From Harmothoe impar (lineage: Eukaryota; Annelida; Polychaeta; Phyllodocida; Polynoidae), in assembly GCA_947462335.1 (NCBI GenBank), contig OX381720.1, positions 4,781,501 to 4,845,500 of the forward strand: a stretch of 64,000 nucleotides of DNA, written 5' to 3'. Numbering within the stretch: the stretch's first letter is position 1; each line of letters starts with the position of its first letter. The translations under genes were made by a program, and so were the position numbers. This document shows positions 1 to 11,424 of the stretch, piece by piece. The notes beneath the pieces are model-generated. The model worked only from the letters and a program-made list of their open reading frames with translations. It ran no database searches and had not been told where the DNA came from.

Positions 1-1429
1 AGCAAACCCAAATGCAACATTCAGGGTAAATAAAAGTGGAGATGGGGGGATAGAAAAAGTACAAAGGACTGCTCTACACATAGCGACAAGATGTGCATGG
101 ACTGAGGGAGTAAAGATGCTTCTTGAAGCCGGTGCCAAATGCATAATGTCTGATGCATTGCAAAGTCTACTGATGCTGGCCCTGAGAAACCATGATTGTC
201 ATCCTGATCTCATCGAGCTGCTGCTAGAACATGGGGCTGACCCGAACAATCACAAGTCAGACAAGGCAATTCCCCTGCCACAAGCAATCCATACTGTCAG
301 AAATATTGTAGACCTCTCAAGGTTTGTCCAGCTCCTTTTGGAACATGGGGCAAACCCCAATGTGTTACATAGGGTGGATATAAGACTGTATTATGATGAG
401 TATGATGAAGGTGTATGGGTACAAAGAACACCAATCCATGAAGCAGCATCGCGGGGATGGACTGAGGGCGTGAAGATGCTTCTCGATGCAGGTGCTGAAT
501 ACATGAATGTTGCCGAGTTGGAGAATCCACTGGATCTTGCACTAGAGTCCTCTGAGTGTTCACCAGATCTCATTGAGATGCTGCTGAAATTTGGTGCAGC
601 CATCAATGATACAGTCAAACGGGGAAAACCATTAATCCATAGGCTGTCCGAGTTCATCTTCCATTATCAGCACATGTTTCTACAAAAGCAGCTTGATCTT
701 AACTTCCTGCGCGGAGGCAACATCTACGTGGAGGATAGTCGACACAGAACTGCCATGGAGTGTGCTGCTGGGCGCGATGGTCACAGTAACAGTGTCAGAT
801 GGCTCATCAGGCATGGAGCAGACACAATATCAAAGGTTGGTTTACTCAAAGACCATTTTATGCACTCTCATCGGAGCAGCTTTCCTGAAATCCTGCACTC
901 TCATCGGAGCCGCTTTCCTGAAATCCTGCTAATCCTGCTGCAGGCTGGTATGAGGGTCTCACATGGAGCACAGACCCAGCTCAGCAACATGGAGGTGGCC
1001 ATCTCAGCCTGGCTGAAGCACAAGACTCAAAACCATCGAGCCCTTGAAAGAACTATACAAGGTATGTGGGACCAGTTAGAGAAAGCTGAGAAAGGGGAAC
1101 ATCAGAAGATACAGGGGGATATCTGGAAATCTACCTTTCCTGAGTATTGGCCCCAGCAGATGGTGGACTTGCAGGAATTCAGTGATGAATCACTCCAAGT
1201 CTACCCTGAAGCTGTTGATGTCAGTCACTTTGAGGAAATTGCACAACAATATCAAAGTACTTTGGACCTGATTCAAAGAATATCAGAGTTTCTGAGTCAG
1301 CCCCAGTCCCTACAGTGGTACTGCCGCCGCTGTGTGCGGGAGAACCTGGTGTCCCTTCAGCCATCTGTAGTGAGGAGGCTCCCAGGACCCTCAAGACTGA
1401 AACGCTACATCCTGTGTCATGAGATATGA
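1..1429 (+). CDS. Ankyrin-repeat/SOCS-box (ASB-like) protein, copy 1, 3' part
   Basis: The reading frame is open from the window edge (codons start at base 2) to a TGA at 1429, so this is the 3' part of a gene running in from the left. It encodes ankyrin repeats with the usual TALH-A, VKMLL-AGA and DLIELLLEHGADPN patterns. A non-ankyrin linker follows, with a short repeated HSHRS-FPEIL motif. The C-terminal SOCS box contains a full Elongin-BC box (SLQWYCRRCV, pattern Lx3Cx3V) and a Cullin5-type box (LPGP followed by LKRYIL). SOCS-box ankyrin proteins are substrate adaptors of Elongin BC-Cul5 ubiquitin ligases; the target here is unknown. It matches 9540-10968 without an indel and with only a handful of amino-acid changes, and a GPCR gene follows on the same strand. 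Confidence 0.85.
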   Translation, partial: ANPNATFRVNKSGDGGIEKVQRTALHIATRCAWTEGVKMLLEAGAKCIMSDALQSLLMLALRNHDCHPDLIELLLEHGADPNNHKSDKAIPLPQAIHTVRNIVDLSRFVQLLLEHGANPNVLHRVDIRLYYDEYDEGVWVQRTPIHEAASRGWTEGVKMLLDAGAEYMNVAELENPLDLALESSECSPDLIEMLLKFGAAINDTVKRGKPLIHRLSEFIFHYQHMFLQKQLDLNFLRGGNIYVEDSRHRTAMECAAGRDGHSNSVRWLIRHGADTISKVGLLKDHFMHSHRSSFPEILHSHRSRFPEILLILLQAGMRVSHGAQTQLSNMEVAISAWLKHKTQNHRALERTIQGMWDQLEKAEKGEHQKIQGDIWKSTFPEYWPQQMVDLQEFSDESLQVYPEAVDVSHFEEIAQQYQSTLDLIQRISEFLSQPQSLQWYCRRCVRENLVSLQPSVVRRLPGPSRLKRYILCHEI

Positions 1430-2276
1430 GCTTTCTACAATCCGAATGCTCCATTAACTGAAATAGGCTGACCCCCATAATGTACTGGCAATACTATGAG
1501 ACACATCTTACACTGATATCAATGCTGTATGAATAATTATTAAAGCAAATATAAGTCAGAATGTCCTGTTTGGTGTAGGAAATATGAAATAACACTATAC
1601 ATGTAAAGGCTTAGGTTTCATCACTATATTTTATACTACAATGCAACACAGTTAACATGCACAATTATCTTATACTCTACAGCTAAATGCTTGACATGTA
1701 TAGTGTAAACATCAAATTGACCGTCTAGATGAATCAGTTCTTCATGTCACTTGAAACCGTGCATTAACCATTAAGGAGCAAGGGAGCTTACATAAAAGGC
1801 ACAACGGTCTCTGAACCCATAGCCGATAAATGGTAGAATACTCTAAAATCCAGTTAATCCCAACTGTCACAGTTCAGTAATTAGGCAGTTCTTATAACAG
1901 CAATACCCTCTCTATCGTCTGGATGTGGGAGCGTTTATGGAGCTGCTCCCGCCATAGGTCCAACTGTTAATGATTACCTTGATCAAATATGTCACTAATT
2001 TTAAGTAGAATGCCTTTATGGCATGTGTGGAGAAGTCCTGGCCTTTGGTTGTCATTACTAATACTTATTGATATTATTGATGATAATGTGTTTTATATTA
2101 TGATAGTTGATGATGATACAAGATGTCAGAGGTCGGCCCTGCTGCATCATGACGGGACTGCAAATGCTGCATCTACCCACAAGCCATATATGCATCACCC
2201 ATGCAGGCAGCAGTGAGTCGACAAGTATACAATGCAATATCATTAGTTTGGAATCAATTCAAAGTATATGGTAGAC
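1430..2276. other. Copy 1 spacer, 3' flank of ankyrin gene
   Basis: No gene is visible. The first 480 bases align closely to the flank of copy 2 (10969-11623). Bases 1916 to about 2119 are present in copy 2 in reverse complement (11624-11832), so one copy has undergone a small inversion. From about 2121 the sequence resumes its match at about 14492 in copy 2. Confidence 0.7.
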
Positions 2277-2421
2277 CAGGGGCGGATCCAGGAATTTGGG
2301 AAAGGGGGGGGCGCCGCTATACCTACAGCATTGGGGGTGTTGAACCATCTAAATTAAAATTTACCAAAAAATAGGGGGGGCGCGCGCCCCTTGCGCCCCC
2401 CCCCCCCTGGATCCGCCCCTG
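2277..2421. mobile_element. MITE with GGGGCGGATCC termini, hAT-like
   Basis: A 145-bp element begins CAGGGGCGGATCCAGG and ends with the reverse complement of that motif. It is flanked by direct GTAGAC repeats (2271-2276 and 2422-2427); neighbouring identity makes the duplication 6 to 8 bp. Copy 2 of the segmental duplication has the uninterrupted site near 14641-14650, so this is a real insertion after duplication, or loss in the other copy. The interior is G/C-homopolymer rich and non-coding. The hAT assignment rests on the approximate duplication length only. Confidence 0.75.
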
Positions 2422-2689
2422 GTAGACAGGGGATATTGTAACTACCTGCTGGTTCTACCTGTTATAGGCCTACATAACCAACATGTAGGAGGTCTGACCA
2501 GCATTAGCATAATGAGGGATCCCTATCAGCACAGACACTTTGTGTACAGAGCAAACATGCTAAAAGCCACAAGAATCGATTCAGCTTGTAAGCCAACAAT
2601 AATGTATTTACAGAAGCATCATTTAGATTAAGATACTGACAATGTATGTCTCCCTGCGTTCCCGGATATCTGCAGCATTAGCAGTCCTG

Positions 2690-2921
2690 GATGGTGTTTC
2701 TCCACAAATTTGCGGAGGTCCGCAAATTTGCGGAGGTCCGTAAATACACTCTCCATATATTTATGGAGGTCCGCAAATATATATGGAAATCGTTTTTTAG
2801 TACTTAAGCATACAAATACGGAGCTCCATATATATTTGTGGAGCTCCACAAATTTATGGAAGCAAATTTGCGGAGCTCCACAAATTTGCGGAGCTCCGCA
2901 AATTTGTGGAGAAACACCATC
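2690..2921. mobile_element. Foldback MITE (CTCCACAAATTTGCGGA family), copy 1 only
   Basis: A 232-bp element with perfect terminal inverted repeats of at least 27 bp starts GATGGTGTTTCTCC and ends GGAGAAACACCATC. The interior is built from short palindromic units around GGAGGTCCGCAAATTTGCGG. It is flanked by CTG on both sides; 3 to 5 bp duplication is possible because the flanks share extra bases. The empty site is intact at 15181-15195 in copy 2. It sits about 150 bp upstream of the GPCR start codon of copy 1. Relatives lie at 53866-54110 and 55216-55440. Confidence 0.8.
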
Positions 2922-3071
2922 CTGAACAGAGTATGCTGTATCATTGTTAGCTGGGATACATACCTCCACAGCACCACATCTCAAACTCTGTGTGTGAACA
3001 TTGAAGTAGCCTATACAATCCACTATACCATATACTATAGGAGCCTCAGTGCTGTTGTGCACATTTACTTC

Positions 3072-4121
3072 ATGATGGACTTCATGGGAAATCAAACATA
3101 TCCTGATGATGTTTCATCTGGTAGCACCCCAAGCAACAATTTCACAACTACCTTCAAACCAAACTATCTAATCCTCTCGGCTGATGAAACCACCACATCA
3201 ACTTTATGCGGAATCGGGACGGTGTTGAACAGTCTTATTATCATTGTGATACTTAACGGTTCCCTCATGAGGACCTCTGTCTTCATGATCTTGCTCTTTG
3301 TACTTGCTGTATTTGATACTATAGCATTGTGGTTGGTTGTTTTAGTTGATCTTGAGATATATAGTTCATCATCCTCCTATGTATCACTGTGGATCTGCCG
3401 TGTAAATTTGTTTGCCCATAACACAGCTGCTAATGTGTCTTCTTGGTTAATTGTATTGATTGCAGCAGAACGTGCTATAGCTGTATTCTACCCATTTAAA
3501 GTGAACATTTACTGCACCAGAAAGAAGTCAATCAGCACTATCTTGATTCTAATCATTGTGATGTGTATTATGGATCTTCCAATCTTATTCACCTGTAAAG
3601 TCACCACAGTTAATGGGATAGAATATTGTCATACGTTTGGATCAGGATCTCTGACTGAAGCTATTTATTCAGTTCTTCTTGCATGTGTTTACTGCATCAT
3701 CCCCTTCTGTACTATCTCTATATTAAATGTGCTGACACTGAGAAAAGTCTATTTGAACAGAAAGTTCAGAGCTAAGCACGGGACAGGTCAACCAGGAAAA
3801 GCTAGCGATATGACTACAAGTTTAACCATCACAATGTTTGCAGTGTGCGCTGTCTTTGCAGTGACTACTTTACCTGGACAGGTTCTTGGTATTATCCATA
3901 CAATATCAGAGTATATTGGAATCAACTTCAGCATCTATCAGAAATATTTCTTCATCATATATGATTTAGACAATATTAACCACAGTGTCAATTTTATTAT
4001 TTACTGTCTAACCGGATCTCTGTTTAGAAAAACATTTGTTGGTCTTTTTGAGGTCTGCAAAGTTAAAAAGCCATTAGGACCTTCTAACGACTTGATTGCA
4101 ACAGCAGAAACACAAATCTAA
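3072..4121 (+). CDS. Class A (rhodopsin-like) GPCR, copy 1
   Basis: An intronless 349-residue receptor. The frame extends upstream to 2838, but that stretch lies largely in the MITE. I chose the MMDFMGN start because it is the start shared with copy 2. The N-terminus has N-glycosylation sequons (NQT, NFT). Seven hydrophobic segments are clear. TM1 carries GTVLNSL and TM2 carries LAVFDT, matching the LAxxD pattern. The TM3 cysteine (WIC) can pair with an ECL2 cysteine (IEYC). The DRY site reads ERA, followed by YPFK. TM6 lacks the CWxP tryptophan (VTTLP). TM7 ends NFIIY in place of NPxxY. Such receptors act at the plasma membrane through G proteins, often for peptides or amines. The ligand is not predictable here. 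Confidence 0.87.
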   Translation: MMDFMGNQTYPDDVSSGSTPSNNFTTTFKPNYLILSADETTTSTLCGIGTVLNSLIIIVILNGSLMRTSVFMILLFVLAVFDTIALWLVVLVDLEIYSSSSSYVSLWICRVNLFAHNTAANVSSWLIVLIAAERAIAVFYPFKVNIYCTRKKSISTILILIIVMCIMDLPILFTCKVTTVNGIEYCHTFGSGSLTEAIYSVLLACVYCIIPFCTISILNVLTLRKVYLNRKFRAKHGTGQPGKASDMTTSLTITMFAVCAVFAVTTLPGQVLGIIHTISEYIGINFSIYQKYFFIIYDLDNINHSVNFIIYCLTGSLFRKTFVGLFEVCKVKKPLGPSNDLIATAETQI

Positions 4122-4912
4122 TAATTTGGGTGCCAGTGTCTTCATGCCATTTTCGACCAATTCCACTATAGGAATATATCATAAAAGGCTGACTGTTAGG
4201 AAACAATGGTGTTTAGACTGTATTCTACACAGTGCGCTTTTGAAATGTGACTTTTAATCTGTATTCATACTTTTTAAATTGTAAACGTATGTTTATTGAT
4301 TAAGGATTTTCTAAACAATGTCAGCATTCAAAGAACATGACGTAACATTATGATACATATATGATCACAAGCCATACGGCACATACGCAGAAGCCCATTA
4401 TTAGGCCTATACAGGGGTTGTATTTTACTAAATACAAAATAAGTGTGTGTGAACACACTGTTTTATGCTTATCAATCCTATGTCTGGTATGATAAACAGT
4501 TTTGTTGACACTGATATATATATAGACAATTATCTGTTGCACTCACATGAGCGCTTCTGCTTATAGTAAATGATGTTCATACTGGTGTATGCTGTTATCC
4601 AGCACTAACCTAATACCTGACATATTATTGAGCGTGTTCATGTAATTTATGTGAATCAACCGTATTATCACATGATCATATGATATGTCTTTAGCAGGAT
4701 GAACACATAGTCCATGTTAAGTTATGTATTACTAGTGTACAGGAGGATGGCATGGGCTTCAGCTGTTTTTAGTTAGGATAGGCATTTAGCCTCACAGTTA
4801 GCCGTTACAGTTCCTTTTGCCATACTTTGAAACTTCTCTACTTTATATAAGCGGTAGGCAGGTGCTAACTCGTTCCACAAGTCTATCCGTCAATATAGAG
4901 GGCTTTTAAGAT
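4122..4912. other. Intergenic, no gene seen
   Basis: The first 110 bases are the shared 3' flank of the GPCR copies (compare 16361-16470). After that the two copies diverge. The remainder is AT-rich with no recognisable coding, RNA or transposon feature. Confidence 0.5.
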
Positions 4913-5189
4913 AGGGCCAAATAAAAAAAAAGGTTTGTTTCAGGTAACATGAAAAGAACCTCTAGGGTTGGTAGGTCGGACTTTTTTTAAACTTTCCCTC
5001 TAAAATTGACCAAAAAGATATAAAAAATGGGAAGATTCTTTCAAATCTTTTGTAAACCTAAAATTGACCCCCAAAAAAGTGTAAAACTATAAAGATTTCT
5101 TCAAAATTGCATAAAAAAACGTAGGGTCGGCCCTGTTTAGATAGGGTCGGTCGGGTGACCTGAAACAAACCTCTTTTTTTTTTGGCCTA
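4913..5189. mobile_element. MITE of the GGCCAAAAAA-GGTTTGTTTCAGGT family
   Basis: Inverted ends read roughly GGCCAAATAAAAAAAAAGG then TTTGTTTCAGGT on the left, and the reverse complement ACCTGAAACAAACC then TTTTTTTGGCC on the right. The interior has the motif AGGGTCGG and A/T homopolymers. Relatives occur at 14222-14475 and 14714-14999, with partial copies near 40224-40290 and 40522-40600. Non-coding. Confidence 0.65.
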
Positions 5190-5779
5190 GCTGATCTTGT
5201 AACATGTTTTAATAAGATTTCTGCAGTGCCTCTGGTGATTCTGCCCTCTGCCACAGGTCTCCTGAATTTGAGACCTAGGTCCTCATACATATGTTCCCCT
5301 GAGTATAGGAACCTGCTTAGCAGTTGCATGTCAAACATGACATTGAGATAGTTTACCTTAATTACATACTTCATAAAGACCCGCAACTGGGTGCCTCATA
5401 GTATAGTTATTAAGCAGGTACTTAAACACCTGTTTTGGACATGTTGTAACTTTTTAACGTTGGATGTTGTGAGACCATTGTGAATAAATGAACAGTAATC
5501 AATCACAGAGAGTATAGCTTGTTTATATATAAGACAGGCTGTTGCAATTGATAGCAATGATACCAAGGTATTCATACCCAGTGCGGTGGTTAAAAAATGT
5601 CCTCCCATTTCAATGGTTTGGTTAGAATGATTTCTGGGTTCATTGCACATTAGCATTTGGGATTTGCCTGCGTTGATGCATAATAGTTGGGGATCCAGTC
5701 TGGGATCCTTGGGAAGAGCTGACATGGAGGCCAATACTTGGTATGAGGAGTGGACTAAGGTAATTAGTTTCATGTTCAA
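5190..5779 (-). pseudogene. LINE reverse-transcriptase C-terminal fragment, copy 1
   Basis: On the minus strand 5779-5396 translates to the C-terminal part of a non-LTR retrotransposon ORF2. It has the CINAGKSQMLMC stretch and the VKKLQHVQNRCL motif typical of LINE polyproteins after the RT domain. Reading shifts frame near 5395, and 5190-5390 continues with degraded similarity. No catalytic RT motif is present. The same fragment occurs at 17010-17430 in copy 2, so the insertion predates the duplication. The clade (CR1/L2/Jockey-like) is a guess. Confidence 0.6.
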
Positions 5780-6150
5780 ACCAAACGTGGCGCTAGATGG
5801 CGGGGGCGCCGCTTACGTATGGTTTGATGGGGTGCACGACTGAGGCTCCTGGTGGGCGTTTTGGGAACCTCAATTTGACAGCTGTCAAAAGCAACAAGCA
5901 GGGCTGGGCAACTGTCGCAATGTCGCAAAAAATGTGCGACAGGGGCCTTGGAAAATGCGACAGGGACATTAGGGAGAGTCAGGGCTTTCTAAATCTGAAA
6001 GAATTTTGTAAATAGTCCAATTAGAACTGAAGTTAAAAGTATTTCGATAGCCTTACTCTCCAAATGTTCTCAGAGCAATATCATTATTACATATATAATT
6101 ATATGCTCCTACTATTATGTGTATATAGCCTATCAACTATCCAAGTTATC
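5780..6150. other. Intergenic, no gene seen
   Basis: Unique sequence that marks the end of the copy 1 duplication unit. The match to copy 2 stops near 5775 against 17428. I see no coding or RNA gene. Confidence 0.45.
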
Positions 6151-6800
6151 CTGTAGCAAGATGCCACAGAATGCACCAATCTGCAAGTCATATTATAGAT
6201 TCTTTTGAGCGGCACACCCAGTAGGCTTTGAATTCTTTTCTAGGTTTTCTTAGTCAATACTATGCCCCCAAATCCCTCAAAATGTACCAATCTAGAGATA
6301 AAATTATGCACAGCAATATGCCCCAAAACACCACAGAACATGCCTATTTAAGTTGACATTTCTAAATTTCCCTCTAGCAATTATGTGCTGATACCCATCA
6401 GAAGACAGCAATTTGAGAATAGAATTTCTTTATTCTACCCAGAATAATCTTAAGATAAAACTTCTAAATTGTCTTTTTGCAAAGTACACAGGGACGCATC
6501 AGAAATCATCAAGCTTAAAGGTAGAATTTCTAAGTGTTCCTATGGACCAATATGCCCAAAGGTCCTCAGAATACACTAATCTAACAGTGAATTTACAAAA
6601 TTTTCTTGGGAGCAATATGTCCGCAAACCCCTAAAAAGATATACACATCAGAGATGGAATTCTAAAATTTATCCTAGGGCAATGTGTCCCCAAAACTCTG
6701 TAGGGCACACTAATCTAAAGGTAGAATTTCTAAATTTTCCTAGACCAAATATTTCATGCTCTGAAACCACTGAATTTGCATTTATAGTATTAAATATAAT
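6150..6800. repeat. Degenerate tandem repeat, unit about 80-90 bp
   Basis: The phrases CAATATGCCC, CACCAATCTA and GTAGAATTTCTAAATTTTCC recur in the same order about seven times with heavy divergence. This is an old minisatellite-type array without coding capacity. Confidence 0.6.
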
Positions 6801-7376
6801 ACTAGAGCAAATCCTGAGACTAGGCCTATACTGGTACCAATTTAGCAGTTCTTAAAACAACATGTATGTAAACTCCTCTAGATGAAATCATTATAAAGAT
6901 GGAGATCAAATTTTTCTGATCAAAACTCTGATCAGAATCCATTGTTTAGAATGTAGAATTTCAAAATTGTCCAAATACAATTTGCCCCCCCCCCCCATCC
7001 TCAGAATGGCCAATCTAGGGGAAATTTCTTTATGATTATTTTATAAAACCAGTAGTAATATGCCTAACACACCAGGTGTAGGAGGGGGGGGGTGTTGTTA
7101 ATGTCTGCCCTCCTGAGATACTTTGCTCCAGAGAGTTTTAGGTTTGCTCCAGCATATGACTATATGCCCAGCCCTGAACAAGATGGCCGCTAAGCATTGG
7201 ATTTTCCATAGCCAGTTTTGTTTGCCCTTGGCATTCCTTCCCTGTACTGTCATATTGATGCCATTTGGAATATAGGATGATTGACCATTAAAGAAGACTC
7301 GGTTAAAATGAGAGCAATATGACACATGTAGAAGTATCAAAACTAGGCTTGTTTACATCGCCGTATCATGCTTCAG
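6801..7376. other. Spacer before the copy 2 ankyrin gene
   Basis: Mostly AT-rich and non-coding. It contains C and G homopolymers at 6985-6996 and 7083-7091. A splice acceptor candidate (CTTCAG at 7371-7376) precedes the open frame of the ankyrin gene. No 5' exon or promoter could be identified here. Confidence 0.4.
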
Positions 7377-10300
7377 TGATACTCTTGCCGGGAACCTCGT
7401 AAAGGTGGTCCAGCTCCTCTTGGCACATGGGGCAAACCCAAACTTAGCACATCGAGTAGATACAAGGGAGGGGCATATTCTGGTAAACCCTGATAGAGCA
7501 CGCAGGATGGAAATTGAACGGGATGGAGAGCAGAAACCAGTACTCAGGACAGCCCTAGATGTAGCAGTGTTTGAAGGGACAACTGAAGTGGTGAAGATAC
7601 TTCTTGATGCTGGTGCTATATGCACAGCTTCTGATAAATTGAAAAACCCACTGGCACTGGCATCACAGACTTATAACTGTCCACCGGATGTCATCAAACT
7701 GCTGCTAAAACATGGTGCAGATCCCAATGACCATGATGATCAAACTGAAAATATTCCTTTGCTACTAGCAATTGAAAATTGCAGGTTTCACGAAAGAGGC
7801 ACATCTCTTGTTCAAATCCTTTTAGAGCATGGCGCAAACCCAAATGTGGTTCATAAGGTAGATATAGGAGGGTATAGAGAGGCCGAATGGGTACACAGGA
7901 CTGCCTTACACAAAGCAGTAGAGTCCAGGTCAACTGAAGTGGTGAAGATGCTTCTTGATGCTGGTGCTAAATGCAAAATGTCTGATGTAATCCAGAACAT
8001 CTTGATACAGGCAGTACAGCCTCAATCTGGTCAACCTGATCTCATTGAGTTGCTGCTAAAACATGGTGCGGATCCGAATGACCACGATGATCAGATTGAA
8101 AATATACCTTTGCTAAATGCGGTCAAAGAGGTACATCAGAATGCCACATATGTTGTAGAGCTCCTATTGAAGCATGGAGCAAACCCAAATGTGACACACA
8201 GGGTAAAGGTAGGATACCTTGAAGGAAAATCGGTACAGAGGACGGCCCTGCAGGAAGCAATAGAAAGAGGAAGGCCTGGGGTAGTCAAGGTGCTTCTTGA
8301 TGCTGGTGCTAACCCCAGTGAGTTTGGTGAATTAGAAAACCCTTTAGCGCTGGCACTACACAAAAACAATCGTGATTATGATATCATCGAGCTTCTGCTA
8401 CAACATGGAGCAGATCCAAACTATCACAAGACAGATCAGGATTTGCCATTAGGCTATGCCATTACTGATTGTAAGATTGAGCCATACCGCTCAAGAATTG
8501 TCCAGCTTCTGTTGAAACATGGGGCAGACCCAAATCTGGCACAAAGTGTGAATATAGGAGGAAACAGAGATGACAAATATGTACAGCAAACTGCCCTACA
8601 CAAAGCTGTAAAGGTAGGGTGGACTAAGGGAGTGAAGATGCTTCTAGATGCTGGTGCTAAATGCGCAACATCTGATGGATTGCAAAACCTACTGGCACTG
8701 GCACTAACTAATTATGATTGTCCACCTGATTTAATTGAGCTTCTGCTTGAACATGGCACCGATCCCAATAACCATGATGATAAACTTGAGAATATTCCCT
8801 TGCTAAAAGCCATTGGAAAGTCTGGATATGGTCAGAATATCACAAATATAGTGAAGCTTCTGCTGGAGTATGGCGCACACCCAAATGTGACAAACCACAA
8901 TGATATCCATGCTAATCAACCTAAAACTACTCCTTTGCTGGAAGCAATTGCAAGTTACAGTGATTATCAGAATGGCACAAGCACAACTACTGTTCAGCTC
9001 TTGCCGGAACATGGAGCAAATCGTTGTTCTACAGATCTCATCAAGCTCCTGCTAAAACATGGTGTGAGTCCCAATGACCATGATGATCAACATGATGATG
9101 TTCCTCTGTTAAGAGCCATCATGATAAAGGATATGAAAGTTCTTCAACTTCTGTTGCACCGTGGAGCAAACCCAAATGTATCTTACAGACAAGATGTTGA
9201 AACATCCACAGAAAAGATAACAGTAGAGAGGACTGCTCTGCATGAAGCAGTGAGGCAAGGGTGGACTGAGGGGGTAAAGCTTCTTCTTGATGCTGGCGCA
9301 AAATTTGTGACATCTGGTCAATTTGGTAAAATAGAAAACCCTCTGGCACTGGCACTACAAAAGGAGCGATGTCCATCTGATCTCGTTGAGCTGCTGCTAA
9401 AACTTGGTGTAGATCCCAATGATCATGATGATCAACATAATAATACTCCTTTAATAAATGCATTTGGAGCTGTTAAGTCCCTTAAACATTGGGGTGAAAA
9501 TATTGATCCAACTAATGTGAGGCTCTTGTTGGAGCATGGAGCAAACCCAAATGCAACATTCAGGGTAAATAAAAGTGGAGATGGGGAGATAGAAAAAGTA
9601 CAAAGGACTGCTCTACACATAGCGACAAGATGTGCATGGACTGAGGGAGTAAAGATGCTTCTTGAAGCCGGTGCCAAATGCATAATGTCTGATGCATTGC
9701 AAAGTCTACTGATGCTGGCCCTGAGAAACCATGATTGTCATCCTGATCTCATCGAGCTGCTGCTAGAACATGGGGCTGACCCAAACAATCACAAGTCAGA
9801 CAAGGCAATTCCCCTGCCACAAGCAATCCATACTGTCAGAAATATTGTAGACCTCTCAAGGTTTGTCCAGCTCCTTTTGGAACATGGGGCAAACCCCAAT
9901 GTGTTACATAGGGTGGATATAAGACTGTATTATGATGAGTATGATGAAGGTGTATGGGTACAAAGAACACCAATCCATGAAGCAGCATCGCGGGGATGGA
10001 CTGAGGGCGTGAAGATGCTTCTCGATGCAGGTGCTGAATACATGAATGTTGCCGAGTTGGAGAATTCACTGGATCTTGCACTAGAGTCCTCTGAGTGTTC
10101 ACCAGATCTCATTGAGATGCTGCTGAAATTTGGTGCACCCATCAATGATACAGTCAAACGGGGAAAACCATTAATCCATAGGCTGTCAGAGTTCATCTTC
10201 CATTATCAGCACATGTTTCTACAAAAGCAGCTTGATCTTAACTTCCTGCGCGGAGGCAACATCTACATGGAGGATAGTCGACACAGAACTGCCATGGAGT

Positions 10301-10968
10301 GTGCTGCTGGGCGCGATGGTCACAGTAACAGTGTCAGATGGCTCATCAGGCATGGAGCAGACACAATATCAAAGGTTGGTTTACTCAAAGACCATTTTAT
10401 GCACTCTCATCGGAGCAGCTTTCCTGAAATCCTGCACTCTCATCGGAGCCGCTTTCCTGAAATCCTTCTAATCCTGCTGCAGGCTGGTATGAGGGTCTCA
10501 CATGGAGCACAGACACAGCTCAGCAACATGGAGGTGGCCATCTCAGCCTGGCTGAAGCACAAGACTCAAAACCATCGAGCCCTTGAAAGAACTATACAAG
10601 GTATGTGGGACCAGTTAGAGAAAGCTGAGAAAGGGGAACATCAGAAGATACAGGGGGATATCTGGAAATCTACCTTTCCTGAGTATTGGTCCCAGCAGAT
10701 GGTGGACTTGCAGGAATTCAGTGATGAATCACTCCAAGTCTACCCTGAAGCTGTTGATGTCAGTCACTTTGAGGAAATTGCACAACAATATCAAAGTACT
10801 TTGGACCTGATTCAAAGAATATCCGGGTTTCTGAGTCGGCCGCAGTCCCTACAGTGGTACTGCCGCCGCTGTGTGCGGGAGAACCTGGTGTCCCTTCAGC
10901 CATCTGTAGTGAGGAGGCTCCCAGGACCCTCAAGACTGAAACGCTACATCCTGTGTCATGAGATATGA
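7377..10968 (+). CDS. Giant ankyrin-repeat/SOCS-box (ASB-like) protein, copy 2
   Basis: The frame is open from 7312 to the TGA at 10968, about 1,195 codons, with no ATG at its head. The likely coding start is therefore an upstream exon joined at the CTTCAG acceptor ending at 7376. The protein is almost entirely ankyrin repeats, roughly 20 or more. They form a higher-order repeat of about 115 residues (RTALHEA..VKMLLDAGAK, then DLIELLLKHGADPNDHDD, then VQLLLEHGANPN) that recurs about seven times. A linker and a SOCS box follow at the C-terminus, with the BC box SLQWYCRRCV and Cul5 box LPGPSRLKRYIL. The inferred role is substrate receptor of an Elongin BC-Cullin 5 E3 ligase in the cytosol. Known ASB proteins are mostly far shorter, about 300-600 residues. 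Confidence 0.87.
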
Positions 10969-11424
10969 GCTTTCTACAATCCGAATGCTCCATTAACTGA
11001 CATAGCCTGACCCCCATAATATACTGGCAATACTATGAGACACATTTTACACTGATATTAATGCCGTATGAATAATTATTAAAGCAAATATAAGTCAGAA
11101 TGTCCTGTTTGGTGTAGGAAATATGAAATAACACTATACCTGTAAAGGCTTAGGTTTCATCACTATATTTTATACTACAATGTAACACAGTTAACATGCA
11201 CAATTATCTCATACTCTACAGCTAAATGCTTGACATGTATAGTGTAAACATCAAATTGACCGTCTTGATGAATCAGTTCTTCATGTCACTTGAAACTGTG
11301 CATGTGAACCATTAAGGAGCAAGGGAGCTTACATAAAAGGCAGAACGGTCTCTGAACCCATAGCCAATAAATGGTAGAATACTCTAAAATCCAGTTAATC
11401 CCAACTGTCACAGTTCAGTAATTA
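10969..11424. other. Copy 2 spacer, 3' flank of ankyrin gene
   Basis: Non-coding, matching 1430-1885 of copy 1 closely. It likely includes the 3' UTR, which is conserved because of the recent duplication. Confidence 0.6.

Noticed and set aside
2838..3071. N-terminal extension of GPCR copy 1
   Set aside because: It is largely encoded by the MITE at 2690-2921 and is not shared with copy 2.
7405..7407. Start of the ankyrin protein at this codon
   Set aside because: The codon is GTG, and the frame is open upstream without an ATG, so a splice acceptor at 7376 is more likely.
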